Below the pieces are notes generated by a model. It had not been told where the DNA came from. It worked only from the letters and a program-made list of their open reading frames with translations, and made no database searches. Below, one piece after another: positions 25,364-33,393 of a stretch of DNA of 64,000 bases. The stretch lies in assembly GCF_048323755.1 (NCBI RefSeq), contig NZ_JBLWFS010000017.1:1-64000 (forward strand), given 5' to 3'. How positions within the stretch are numbered: the stretch's first letter is position 1; each line of letters starts with the position of its first letter. Position numbers and translations under genes: made by a program. Source of the stretch: Alkalihalobacterium sp048323755 (GTDB lineage: Bacteria; Bacillota; Bacilli; Bacillales; Bacillaceae_F).

Positions 25364-27142
25364 TTACATTTTAAATTGGTCTACAATATTTTGTAATTCT
25401 TTTGCTAGTTCATTTAGGTGTGTCATAGAAGCTGTAACTTCCTCCATTGAAGCAAGTTGTTCTTCGGACGCAGAAGCTATTGTTTGATAATCTGATGTTA
25501 AATCAGCTGTTGATTGAAGAACATTTTCTGATTGATTTAATAGCTGTTTAGAAGCACTTGAAACTTCACTTGATAGTGTAGATACTTGCTGAATTTGTTC
25601 TGATAATCCTTGGTTATTTTGAACAATTCCATAGAAGGATGTTCCAGCTTTGTGTATTAAATTTCTTCCTTCATTCACTTCATTGATAACTTTATTCATA
25701 GATTGTGCAGATTCACTTGCTCCATCTTGCATTTGGTTGATGATTGAGATGACTTGATTAGCAGCTTGAGCAGATTGTTCAGCAAGTTTTCGAACTTCTT
25801 CCGCTACGACTGCAAACCCTTTACCAGCTTCACCAGCTCTTGAAGCTTCTATCGCTGCATTTAAGGCTAATAAGTTGGTCTGGCTAGAAATTCCCGTTAT
25901 GATATTAATAATGCTACTTACTTCTTGTGCATGTTTATTTAATTGTTCGATATCATTTGAAGATGTCTCGACGACTCGATTTACTTCATTCATCTGTTGA
26001 ATAGATTGTTCGATCAGGTTTTCTCCTGAAGAAGCTTCGTTAAGTGCATTGGTTGAAAGTTCAATAACTGATGAGAATACATGATCCATTTCACTGACGT
26101 TCTGAGACATTTTTTTCAATGAATCAATAGTGTCTAGTGTCATCTGATTGTTGTCATCAGCAGTCACCGCTACTTTTTGTATAGCTTCTGTAATTTGATT
26201 GGTTGCAGTTGCTGTTTGCTCAGCACTTGCTGTGACTTGTTCTGAGAAGGACGCTACTTTCTCACTATTCTCTCTCACATTAAATACAATCCCTTTTAAA
26301 TTTTGGACCATGTGATCAATAGATCTTGATAACGAACTAACCTCATCTTTTCCATTATGGGTAACTGTTTCTACATTTAAATTGCCGTGGCTAAGTTCTG
26401 TAGCAACGTCGTTTGATTTTTTAATGAGCAGAATTATTTTTCTAATAAAAATAAAGGTAATTGTCGCTCCTAAAGTTGTAGAAAGAAGAACGATGAAAAC
26501 GATAATATATTTCAAGGCTTCTAGAGACTCGTAAAATTCTTCAGTATATGCTCCTATTCCAATCATCCAGTCCCAAGGTTCAAAATAAACTAAATACGCT
26601 ATTTTTTCACGAGCAATATTTTCGTTTGGGTTTAGCCAATCATATTTATAAAAACGATCATTTTCATTTTCAAGTTTTGATGTTTTGACTAAGTTTTGTA
26701 TTAAATAATCTCCCTGTGCATCTTGAAGGTTTGTTAAGTCAGTACCTTCAAGTCCGTTAGGGTGAATTTGTGCGATATGCTGACTATCATATCCAAAGAT
26801 ATAGCCATCCGTTTTGTATACAAATGGTGATTGCGTATAGTCTCTTATTTTTTCCTCAACGTTTGAAAAAGGGCCACTAATATGCTGTCGAGCTATATTT
26901 TGAGCATCTTCCATAGATAAATTTTCTTGATTCACTTGATCATTTAGTAATTGGATAGAGTCTAATGCAGCTTCAGTAATATCATGAAGGTGCAGTTTTC
27001 CCCCCTCGATTAGTTCTTGTTTGGCATAAAAGTAACTAGTGATACCGATTGTGCTACTCACTAGCAGTAGGGAAGCTATAACTAATACTAAAAATTTAAA
27101 CGTAAGCCCTTGTGAAAAATTGGAATTCGAGTTGTGCTTCAT
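25364..27142 (-). CDS. Methyl-accepting chemotaxis protein with single Cache sensor
   Basis: Transmembrane chemoreceptor of 592 residues that modulates CheA in response to an external ligand. Order: transmembrane helix 1 (about 13-35), an extracellular sCache domain (about 40-205) with the signature W-D-W-M-I-G-I-G-A-Y, transmembrane helix 2 (about 211-233), HAMP (about 235-285), then a long coiled-coil signalling domain. Its tip reads Q-T-N-L-L-A-L-N-A-A-I-E-A-S-R-A-G-E-A-G-K. ATG at 27142 follows AAAGGAG. Ligand unknown; Cache receptors of this shape often sense carboxylates or amino acids. Confidence 0.93.
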   Translation of the reverse strand: MKHNSNSNFSQGLTFKFLVLVIASLLLVSSTIGITSYFYAKQELIEGGKLHLHDITEAALDSIQLLNDQVNQENLSMEDAQNIARQHISGPFSNVEEKIRDYTQSPFVYKTDGYIFGYDSQHIAQIHPNGLEGTDLTNLQDAQGDYLIQNLVKTSKLENENDRFYKYDWLNPNENIAREKIAYLVYFEPWDWMIGIGAYTEEFYESLEALKYIIVFIVLLSTTLGATITFIFIRKIILLIKKSNDVATELSHGNLNVETVTHNGKDEVSSLSRSIDHMVQNLKGIVFNVRENSEKVASFSEQVTASAEQTATATNQITEAIQKVAVTADDNNQMTLDTIDSLKKMSQNVSEMDHVFSSVIELSTNALNEASSGENLIEQSIQQMNEVNRVVETSSNDIEQLNKHAQEVSSIINIITGISSQTNLLALNAAIEASRAGEAGKGFAVVAEEVRKLAEQSAQAANQVISIINQMQDGASESAQSMNKVINEVNEGRNLIHKAGTSFYGIVQNNQGLSEQIQQVSTLSSEVSSASKQLLNQSENVLQSTADLTSDYQTIASASEEQLASMEEVTASMTHLNELAKELQNIVDQFKM

Positions 27143-27461
27143 CTTGTTGTGCTCCTTTTCTATGTAGGTACGAATTGTAGTGGTTTGCAGTTCCTTTTAA
27201 CTACAAACTACCTAATCATATATTACTATATTTTTTCTTTGGAAGTTACAAAAAAAATATCAGATGACCTGATAATAAGCTCTGTGTGTGAAGATTTAGT
27301 TAATAAAAGGTTTATACCGAGTAAAAAACAAAAAAATGTCAATCTTTTTATTTATGAAAAACGTGTTTTTTCGCAAATTTTCATATTGCTTCAGGGCACC
27401 TATCTAAGTATAATTTTCTTGTTTATATAACTTTAATTTATATTGGAATGGGGAGTAGGAA
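27143..27461. other. Divergent intergenic region without identified sites
   Basis: Very AT-rich 319-bp region between the chemoreceptor and the ATP-grasp gene. I looked for a flagellar sigma-D promoter on the minus strand and found no convincing TAAA-N15-GCCGATAT match. A plus-strand ORF of 98 codons here lacks a ribosome binding site and looks non-coding. Confidence 0.5.
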
Positions 27462-28550
27462 GTGACGACGTTAAGAATTTTATTCGTCTATAATTGGGTA
27501 CCTGATGAGGAAAGAACAGAGGCATTTCGAGAATGTGCCTCTACTAAAACAGTACAACGGTTAACAACAGTTTTTCAATCTTATCAAATGGAAGTAATTC
27601 CTCTTAATCTATTTAGTAAGGAACAATTAGCAGAGGCGATTCAGGTGAATAACCCTGACTTAGCTTTTGTAATTGCAGAAGGTTTTCTAGATGAACCAGA
27701 AACCTTGTATGATGGATCAGGTGCTTTAAGTATAAGAGCGGTACTTGAAGGATTAGGTGTACCGTACTCACATTCCGATGTCCAAGCGATGGAAGCTTGC
27801 CGTAATAAGGATATTACGTATGAAAAGCTAGGGCAAAAAGAGATTTCCATTCCTCGTTTCTTCGTTTTTAGTGATGTTCAAGAAGATAACGATAATATCG
27901 ATCGAGTTGAATACGTCGTAGGATATCCAATGTTCCTTAAGCCATGCGGTGGTGGTTGCAGTATTGGGATTGATGAGAGATCAATCGTTAGAAATCGCAG
28001 CGACTTATTATTGAAATTACAGCAATTGCGGGAAAAGATTGGTGATCAACCGATCCTTGCTGAAACGTACTTACCGGGCAGAGAATACACGGTTGGTGTG
28101 ATCGGTAACGGTGTACCGAACGTTCTTCCAGTCATTGCATTTCCTGAAGCGTTTAATGTTCGTAGTCAAGAAGTGAAAATGGTGGAGCATCAGTCCCGCA
28201 GTGAATTTGAGATTATTCTTGCTGCGTCACCAGTAGGTGCTAAAATAAAAGATACGGCTATGCAAGTATTTCAAGCACTTGGAGCACGTGATTTAATTCG
28301 TCTAGATTTACGAGAAGGTGAAGATGGGCGAGTATATGTTATAGATGTGAATGGAACTCCTTCGTTGTCATTAACAGGGTCACTTGCATTTATGGCCGAA
28401 AATAGCCAGGTTGATTACTCAGAGTTTATTGCGTACTTCTTATACGTCACGCTGACAAGGTATGGTTTACCGATAAATGAACAGTTAATTGAAAATGCTA
28501 TGAGAGTAAATGCGTATTTACAAGGTATTTTTGAAAATCAAATAGCGTAA
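27462..28550 (+). CDS. D-alanine-D-alanine ligase-like ATP-grasp protein
   Basis: ATP-grasp enzyme of 362 residues forming an amide/peptide bond from a carboxylate, ATP and an amine. N-terminal domain about 1-100; ATP-grasp core about 110-320 with Y-P-M-F-L-K-P and a phosphate loop G-G-G-C-S-I-G-I-D (about 164-172). An L-A-E-T-Y-L-P-G-R-E-Y-T-V-G stretch (about 200) and the Mg-binding V-I-D-V-N-G-T-P-S-L-S (about 297-307) are also present. The loop has cysteines where true Ddl has L-G-S-S-V-G, so a paralogue with another substrate is likely. GTG start behind GGGGAG. Monocistronic; no cell-wall genes adjacent. Confidence 0.75.
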   Translation: MTTLRILFVYNWVPDEERTEAFRECASTKTVQRLTTVFQSYQMEVIPLNLFSKEQLAEAIQVNNPDLAFVIAEGFLDEPETLYDGSGALSIRAVLEGLGVPYSHSDVQAMEACRNKDITYEKLGQKEISIPRFFVFSDVQEDNDNIDRVEYVVGYPMFLKPCGGGCSIGIDERSIVRNRSDLLLKLQQLREKIGDQPILAETYLPGREYTVGVIGNGVPNVLPVIAFPEAFNVRSQEVKMVEHQSRSEFEIILAASPVGAKIKDTAMQVFQALGARDLIRLDLREGEDGRVYVIDVNGTPSLSLTGSLAFMAENSQVDYSEFIAYFLYVTLTRYGLPINEQLIENAMRVNAYLQGIFENQIA

Positions 28551-28621
28551 AGTAGTGCAATATTATGGCTGATCCTCGGATAAGAGCTTAAGCTATTGGA
28601 ATAAAATATTATATAACGTAC

Positions 28622-28665
28622 AAAATAGAGGTTTAAATCAATGATGATTTAAACCTCTATTTTTA
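28622..28665 (+). terminator. Strong rho-independent terminator
   Basis: A perfect 19-bp stem (28622-28640 with 28645-28663) around a 4-base loop, followed by T residues, 71 bp after the ATP-grasp gene. Confidence 0.85.
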
Positions 28666-28724
28666 TGGTTTAGAAGCATTTGGTTTAATTGAGATTTAAA
28701 GTCGACTGCTGCAAAAGGTGGAAG

Positions 28725-28906
28725 CGGACTCCAGGGGCCCTTATTTGTGTCAATAACAATGTTTTCTAAGGTTTAAGGCACTCAGAGGCCCTTATTGCTT
28801 GAAAAAACAGAGGGTTTCACAAGATTTGATGAATATAAGGGCCTCCCAGTGCTCTAATAGTGGTAAAAGTATGAATTTTAATTAAATAAAGGCCTGTGAG
28901 TTCCCT
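28725..28906. repeat. Cluster of four copies of a 20-bp GGCCCTTATT motif, two inverted
   Basis: Copies with the pattern (A)CTC-N2-(A/G)GGCCCTTATT occur at 28725-28746 and 28777-28796. Their inverted counterparts are at 28834-28854 (ATAAGGGCCTCCCAGTGC) and 28885-28906. Facing copies can pair into long hairpins. This occupies most of the 550-bp gap after the ATP-grasp gene; nothing else was recognised there besides the terminator. Confidence 0.7.
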
Positions 28907-29100
28907 AAAAATATAACACTATATAACCGATAAACACGAAAGTACATATTTCCTGTGTTTTTTAGGGACTATAATAATGAAGGTGTTACCTGCAAGTCCG
29001 TTTCAAGGTAATGGTTATACATAAGAAGATGTATAGAACTTCTTTTTATTCGAGATTTGCTAAACCTATGTAAAAAATCAAGCTATGTGAGGTGCTCCAA

Positions 29101-29313
29101 ATGAAGAAAAAGAATATGGCTGAAAATAAACCAACATTAACGAATACCCCTGAAAGAGAAGAATATACGATCCGTTCCGATGTGAGTAGCTATGCACCAC
29201 AAAACTCAAATCCATACTATGCCGGAGATTCAGTAAACGAACATAAAGAACAAGAAGAAGCCAATCAAGGCATAGCAGGAGAAGAAATTAAACAACAAAA
29301 CGAAAACCTGTAA
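29101..29313 (+). CDS. Small hydrophilic protein of unknown function
   Basis: A 70-residue, strongly polar protein (rich in E, N, Q, K, S) without membrane segment or cysteine, probably disordered; it includes Y-T-I-R-S-D-V-S-S-Y-A-P-Q. Start ATG at 29101 follows GAGGTG; a GTG three codons upstream overlaps that site. Small glutamine/asparagine-rich proteins of this kind are often spore components, but nothing here proves it. A large palindrome follows the stop. Confidence 0.55.
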   Translation: MKKKNMAENKPTLTNTPEREEYTIRSDVSSYAPQNSNPYYAGDSVNEHKEQEEANQGIAGEEIKQQNENL

Positions 29314-29318
29314 AAACA

Positions 29319-29370
29319 TCGGTGCCAGGCACCTTTAGTACTGTGCTATGTTAAAGGTGCCTGGCACCGA
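29319..29370. repeat. Large perfect palindrome with GGTGCCAGGCACC core
   Basis: Perfect 19-base arms at 29319-29337 and 29352-29370 with a 14-base loop. Each arm itself contains the self-complementary GGTGCC(A/T)GGCACC, so hairpins can form within and between arms. No T-tract follows. Such GGTGCCTGGCACC sequences recur between genes in many Bacillus genomes as I recall, so it is likely a dispersed extragenic palindrome. Confidence 0.7.
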
Positions 29371-29392
29371 TAGATAGATAGGAGTGGGAGGC

Positions 29393-30418
29393 GTGTTATT
29401 TATCTTCGACTTAATGAAAATAGTTGTAAAGATCAAGAACGTGACATTAGTTCTAGGTACTATTATTTTCATTGTTCTTAGCTCCTTTATTGTTCATTAT
29501 TTAGAACCTGAGACTTTTCCAACTTTATTTATAGGTTTTTGGTATGTTATGACAACGATAACAACGACAGGATATGGTGATTTTGTTCCGCAAACAGTAG
29601 CAGGGAAATGGTTTGCTCTTTTTCTATACCTATTTGGAATAACTTTAATTGGTGTATTTATCGGAAAAATGGTTGAAGGAATCGGCGTGTACCGCAAGCT
29701 TAAGGAGGAAGGGAAATTGCGCTTTAAAGGAAGTGGCCATTATGTCATCATTGGTTGGTCTCAAAAAGCCAAAAAAACAATTGATGAACTTCTACTAGCA
29801 AAAGAAGATGCAAATATCCTTATTATTGACCTTCATCATGTGACGCCCTATGACAAAGATTACATCCATTTTATCCATGGTGATGCGACGGATCCTGATA
29901 CACTTGAAAAGGCCAATATTACTAACGCAGATTCTGTATTAATCTTTGCTCCCGATACCATTAATGACCCGCTGTCAATTGATGGAAGATCCCTTTTGAT
30001 TGCTTCATCAATAGAGCACTTAGCCAGTAAAAAGAAAAAGGACATTTATACCATTGTCGAAATTGTCAGGGAAAATCATATCCCAACATTTAAACATGCC
30101 TGTGTAGATGAATTTGTGTTATCTAGTGAGGCTTTTTCTGATTTAATGGCAAAGTCGGCATTGCATAAAGGATCAACGAAAGTATTTATGCAATTGTTAA
30201 GCCGCGAATACGGGGATAATGTGTGGGAAATTGAAAAAAAACCAAATTGGAAAACGTACAATGATGCATTTGAATCCTTGAAAAATATAGGTGCTAATTT
30301 ACTGTCTGAAAGTAATGATTTTAGCATTATTCGCCGCCTTCAAGATGAAGTTCCAGACAACGCCAAACTATATGTTATATGTGATGAACCCACGTATCAA
30401 AAAATTAAATTAATGTGA
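29393..30418 (+). CDS. Potassium channel protein with RCK/TrkA-N domain (YugO-like)
   Basis: Two-transmembrane K+ channel. Of about 341 residues, the N-terminal part holds helix 1 (about 10-33), a pore loop with selectivity filter T-T-G-Y-G-D-F (about 54-60) and helix 2 (about 65-90). The rest is a cytoplasmic RCK domain starting H-Y-V-I-I-G-W-S (about 113), with a ligand-binding Rossmann fold that gates the pore. YugO of B. subtilis, used in biofilm electrical signalling, has this layout. Start is uncertain: GTG 29393 is preferred (GGAG 8 bases upstream); GTG 29384 and ATG 29414 are alternatives. Confidence 0.85.
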   Translation: MLFIFDLMKIVVKIKNVTLVLGTIIFIVLSSFIVHYLEPETFPTLFIGFWYVMTTITTTGYGDFVPQTVAGKWFALFLYLFGITLIGVFIGKMVEGIGVYRKLKEEGKLRFKGSGHYVIIGWSQKAKKTIDELLLAKEDANILIIDLHHVTPYDKDYIHFIHGDATDPDTLEKANITNADSVLIFAPDTINDPLSIDGRSLLIASSIEHLASKKKKDIYTIVEIVRENHIPTFKHACVDEFVLSSEAFSDLMAKSALHKGSTKVFMQLLSREYGDNVWEIEKKPNWKTYNDAFESLKNIGANLLSESNDFSIIRRLQDEVPDNAKLYVICDEPTYQKIKLM

Positions 30419-30584
30419 TGACCGCAGAGACATTCTCTCATGTAGGAAAATGCTTGATGATAAAAAGAGACCCCTTTCTAAGTCGTTCAAATACATAATG
30501 ATGCTGTATGTGAAATATGAATGAATATATATTGCATACAACACTCTAAAATGTATTGGACAACAGAAGTAAGGGGTTTTGCAG

Positions 30585-31502
30585 ATGATGCATGTAATAC
30601 TTAGAAACTTCTTTTTGTTCCTTTCTAAAAATCAACTATTAAATCGCGGTGCCAGAAGATGGGGGTTAAAATTAGGCGCTTCTCAAGTTGTAGCGGGTGA
30701 AACAATTTCTAAAGCAATGAAGGCTGTGCGTGAACTAAATGAAAAGGGGTTAGTTTGTACCGTGGATCATTTAGGTGAATTTGTAAAAACGAAAGAGGAG
30801 GCTGCTGCATCCACTGATTATTGTATTCGAACGTTAAATGCGATTGCTAAAACGGGTGTAAACTGTAATCTCTCTCTTAAACTAACACAACTCGGCTTAG
30901 ATGTTGAACCACAATTCTGTTATGAAAATATGAAAACCATTTTATCCTATGCAAAAAAGCATCATATTTTTGTTCGAATTGATATGGAAGATTATTCGCA
31001 CTGTCAACAAACGATAGATATTCTTGAAGAATTAAGAAAAGAATATGATGGTTTAATAGGAACAGCCATTCAAGCCTATTTGTATCGAGCGTTAGATGAT
31101 GTGAAGAAATTACAGGGAGTAAATCTTCGACTCGTAAAAGGTGCCTATAGAGAATTACCTGAAGTTGCTTTTCAGAAAAAAGATGAAATTGACTCCAATT
31201 ATTTAAAGATCATCAAACAGCATTTACGAAGCGGAAGTTATACAGCGGTCGCAACTCATGATCACGAGATTATTCAGAAAGTAAAAGATTTTTGTAACCA
31301 AGAGAATATTCCGAAGACCCAGTTTGAATTTCAAATGCTTTTTGGATTTCGAACAGACCTACAAGAACAGATTGCAAAAGAAGGGTATACGATGAGAATT
31401 TATGTACCCTACGGGAAAGATTGGTACGGCTATTTTATGAGAAGATTAGCGGAGCGCCCGCAAAATGTTTCATTTGCATTGAGGGGCTTGTTTTCGAAGT
31501 AA
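30585..31502 (+). CDS. Proline dehydrogenase (PutB/FadM type)
   Basis: FAD-dependent oxidation of proline to pyrroline-5-carboxylate, the first step of proline use as nitrogen and carbon source. The 305-residue TIM-barrel protein has N-L-S-L-K-L-T-Q-L-G (about 98), R-L-V-K-G-A-Y-R-E (about 185), A-T-H-D-H (about 225), F-E-F-Q-M-L-F-G (about 251) and the substrate-binding C-terminal Y-F-M-R-R-L-A-E-R-P. Start ATG at 30585 has AAGGGG eight bases upstream. No pyrroline-5-carboxylate dehydrogenase gene is adjacent. Its place beside rocR/rocD suits arginine/proline catabolism. No sigma-54 promoter was found upstream. Confidence 0.92.
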   Translation: MMHVILRNFFLFLSKNQLLNRGARRWGLKLGASQVVAGETISKAMKAVRELNEKGLVCTVDHLGEFVKTKEEAAASTDYCIRTLNAIAKTGVNCNLSLKLTQLGLDVEPQFCYENMKTILSYAKKHHIFVRIDMEDYSHCQQTIDILEELRKEYDGLIGTAIQAYLYRALDDVKKLQGVNLRLVKGAYRELPEVAFQKKDEIDSNYLKIIKQHLRSGSYTAVATHDHEIIQKVKDFCNQENIPKTQFEFQMLFGFRTDLQEQIAKEGYTMRIYVPYGKDWYGYFMRRLAERPQNVSFALRGLFSK

Positions 31503-31606
31503 CGTTAGAAAATATTAACTAGTAATATAAGTATCTTTTCTAGTAACTGATTAGAGTTGGGGTTTAAACAATTACTCCGTTTGATGTATCCTAGATGACA
31601 TTATCA

Positions 31607-31652
31607 GGAGAAGCCAAAAATGAGGAATGATGAGCGGTAGAGGGAAAAGCCT
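31607..31652 (+). repeat. Single decayed copy of the 53-bp repeat
   Basis: GGAGAAGCC followed by GAGGAATGATGAGCGGTAGA and AGGGAAAA matches the 4066-4489 unit over its last 27 bases almost exactly, with the first half shortened. It lies between proline dehydrogenase and rocR. Confidence 0.7.
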
Positions 31653-31691
31653 TGGCTCTTAAAACAAATCAACTAAACTCTTTAGCCGCAT

Positions 31692-31743
31692 AAAAAGAGG
31701 AGACAGTTCGTGAAAATCTATACTCCTCTTTTTAATGTTCCAG
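31692..31743. terminator. Bidirectional terminator, proline dehydrogenase / rocR
   Basis: AAAAAGAGGAG (31692-31702) and CTCCTCTTTTT (31733-31743) are perfect arms between two convergent genes, with A/T tracts on both sides. Confidence 0.75.
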
Positions 31744-31752
31744 TCACTTACG

Positions 31753-33168
31753 CTATCCTTGTTTATTTTTAAACTTTCGAATGCGGTATTGCAAGTTTTG
31801 GCGGCTGAGTCCTAATGCTTCGGCCGTTCTAGAAATATTACCATTATGTGCTGATAATGCAGATTTGACGTATTGTTCTTCTATTTTTTCTAAATAGGTT
31901 TTTAGGGGTAGACCTACATTCGGTTGAATATCACTTTCTTTTCGTGTTTCGACTTTAACTTGTATCTGCTGTTGTGAAAGAAATCGCTGTTGGAATATCC
32001 TAGGTAGATATGTCATTGTAATTTCTTCTTCATCTATCATTAAATTCATTGCAGCTTCAACCATATGTTCTAATTCCCTGACATTTCCTGGCCAATCGTA
32101 GTGATATAAATGTTGGAGTGTGTCATTTGCAACCCCTTTAACATTCATCTGGAATTTGTAATTATAAAGGTCAATAAAGTGTTTCATTAACGGTTCGATA
32201 TCTTCTAATCTTTCGCGCAACGGTGGGATAAATAATGAAACGACACTTAGACGGTAATAGAGATCTTTACGTAAACGGCCTTCTGCAATCGCGTTAATTG
32301 GATCTTCATTAATGGTTGAAATAATTCGAACATCAATTTTACGGTCTTTCGTATCACCGACTCTTCGGATGGTTTTCTCTTGAATCGCTCTTAGTAATTT
32401 GGCTTGAAGATTAGGGTTTAAAGAATTAATCTCATCAAGTAATAACGTCCCGCCTTGTGCTTGTTCAAATAAACCTGGATGATCCGTTGCACCGGTAAAA
32501 GAACCTCGCTTTGTCCCAAACAAAAGCCCCTCAATTAGATTATCAGGCAGTGCAGCACAGTTTTGAGAAATGAAAGGTTGATCTGCACGCTCGCTCCCAT
32601 TATGAATGCTTTGAGCAAATATTTCCTTTCCTGTACCTGTTTCACCAGTAATCAGAACCGAGGAAGGCGTGCGTGTAACCCTTTTCGCATCTTCAATAAC
32701 TTCCTTAATCGCTGGACTTGTACCAATAATGCTATCAAAAGAATATCGTGTATTTTGGTTTCGTCTGTTTTGGCGAAACAGTTTCTCCATCTTTGTTACG
32801 TCTTTTGCAATTTCAAAAGCACCTTCAAGTCTATCGTTGTAAAGAAAAGGATACGTATGATTAATTGTGATAATTTCCTCGCCTTTATTATTGAAATACT
32901 GTTGCTTTACATTTTTAGTTGTTTGATTTTTTTCTAAAGCTTGAAGTAGTGTACTCGTCTGTTCATTCGGGAATTGAAAAACGTCTCGAATGTTTTTGCC
33001 AGTCACATCTTGAGCATTCATCGACTCAATAGCTGACATTTTATGATTATATAAAATTGTTTCCCCATTTTTATTGACGACATGAATACCAACATCTAAT
33101 TCTTGAATGACAGTGGTCAGTATTTTTATTAACTTATCATGATCGATGTTAGAACTATTCTGCTCCAT
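31753..33168 (-). CDS. rocR: Sigma-54-dependent activator of arginine/ornithine catabolism
   Basis: Enhancer-binding activator of 471 residues. An N-terminal PAS-like sensor (about 10-120) is followed by the AAA+ domain with Walker A G-E-T-G-T-G-K-E (about 171-178), the sigma-54 contact loop G-S-F-T-G-A (about 231; usual GAFTGA with Ala to Ser) and Walker B L-L-L-D-E-I-N. A C-terminal Fis-type HTH with T-A-E-A-L-G-L-S-R-Q-N-L-Q-Y-R closes the protein. B. subtilis RocR (461 residues) has the same layout and responds to ornithine/citrulline. It is divergent from rocD, whose sigma-54 promoter and probable binding site lie in the shared region, which strongly supports the name. Confidence 0.88.
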   Translation of the reverse strand: MEQNSSNIDHDKLIKILTTVIQELDVGIHVVNKNGETILYNHKMSAIESMNAQDVTGKNIRDVFQFPNEQTSTLLQALEKNQTTKNVKQQYFNNKGEEIITINHTYPFLYNDRLEGAFEIAKDVTKMEKLFRQNRRNQNTRYSFDSIIGTSPAIKEVIEDAKRVTRTPSSVLITGETGTGKEIFAQSIHNGSERADQPFISQNCAALPDNLIEGLLFGTKRGSFTGATDHPGLFEQAQGGTLLLDEINSLNPNLQAKLLRAIQEKTIRRVGDTKDRKIDVRIISTINEDPINAIAEGRLRKDLYYRLSVVSLFIPPLRERLEDIEPLMKHFIDLYNYKFQMNVKGVANDTLQHLYHYDWPGNVRELEHMVEAAMNLMIDEEEITMTYLPRIFQQRFLSQQQIQVKVETRKESDIQPNVGLPLKTYLEKIEEQYVKSALSAHNGNISRTAEALGLSRQNLQYRIRKFKNKQG

Positions 33169-33221
33169 AATTCACCATCCTCTCATCCTATGTAAAAGTA
33201 TAGAAGATTCATTATTTACAA

Positions 33222-33236
33222 GCAAATATTTTTTGC
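33222..33236. promoter_or_regulatory. Probable RocR enhancer site
   Basis: GCAAA-TATTT-TTTGC is an inverted repeat about 100 bp upstream of the rocD -24 element. It resembles the TGCAAAA...TTTTGCA upstream sites of B. subtilis RocR. A weaker half-site TGCAAAA lies at 33263-33269. Confidence 0.55.
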
Positions 33237-33334
33237 ATGAAAAACAATTTAACGGAATGATGTGCAAAAAAAATGTTTTATACGATTTGAAAAAGGAAAA
33301 CTAGCTCTATTAAGCGACTCTAAGTACTTTAAAG

Positions 33335-33352
33335 TTGGCACAACTTTTGCAA
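33335..33352 (+). promoter_or_regulatory. Sigma-54 (-24/-12) promoter of rocD
   Basis: TTGGCAC-AACT-TTTGCAA contains GG at 33337-33338 and GC at 33349-33350, exactly ten bases apart, matching the consensus TGGCAC-N5-TTGCA. It lies 42 bp before the rocD ATG and inside the over-long upstream ORF extension, which confirms the later start. Confidence 0.9.
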
Positions 33353-33393
33353 TAAGTAAAAGTAGAAAAGATCAAGGACTGGAGGAATTGAAA

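Noticed and set aside
27134..27430. Plus-strand ORF of 98 codons ahead of the ATP-grasp gene
   Set aside because: It overlaps the chemoreceptor start region on the other strand, has no ribosome binding site and is a product of very AT-rich sequence.
33262..33393. Longer N-terminus for RocD starting at 33262
   Set aside because: The sigma-54 promoter at 33335-33352 lies inside this extension, and the GGAGG-preceded ATG at 33394 gives the family length.
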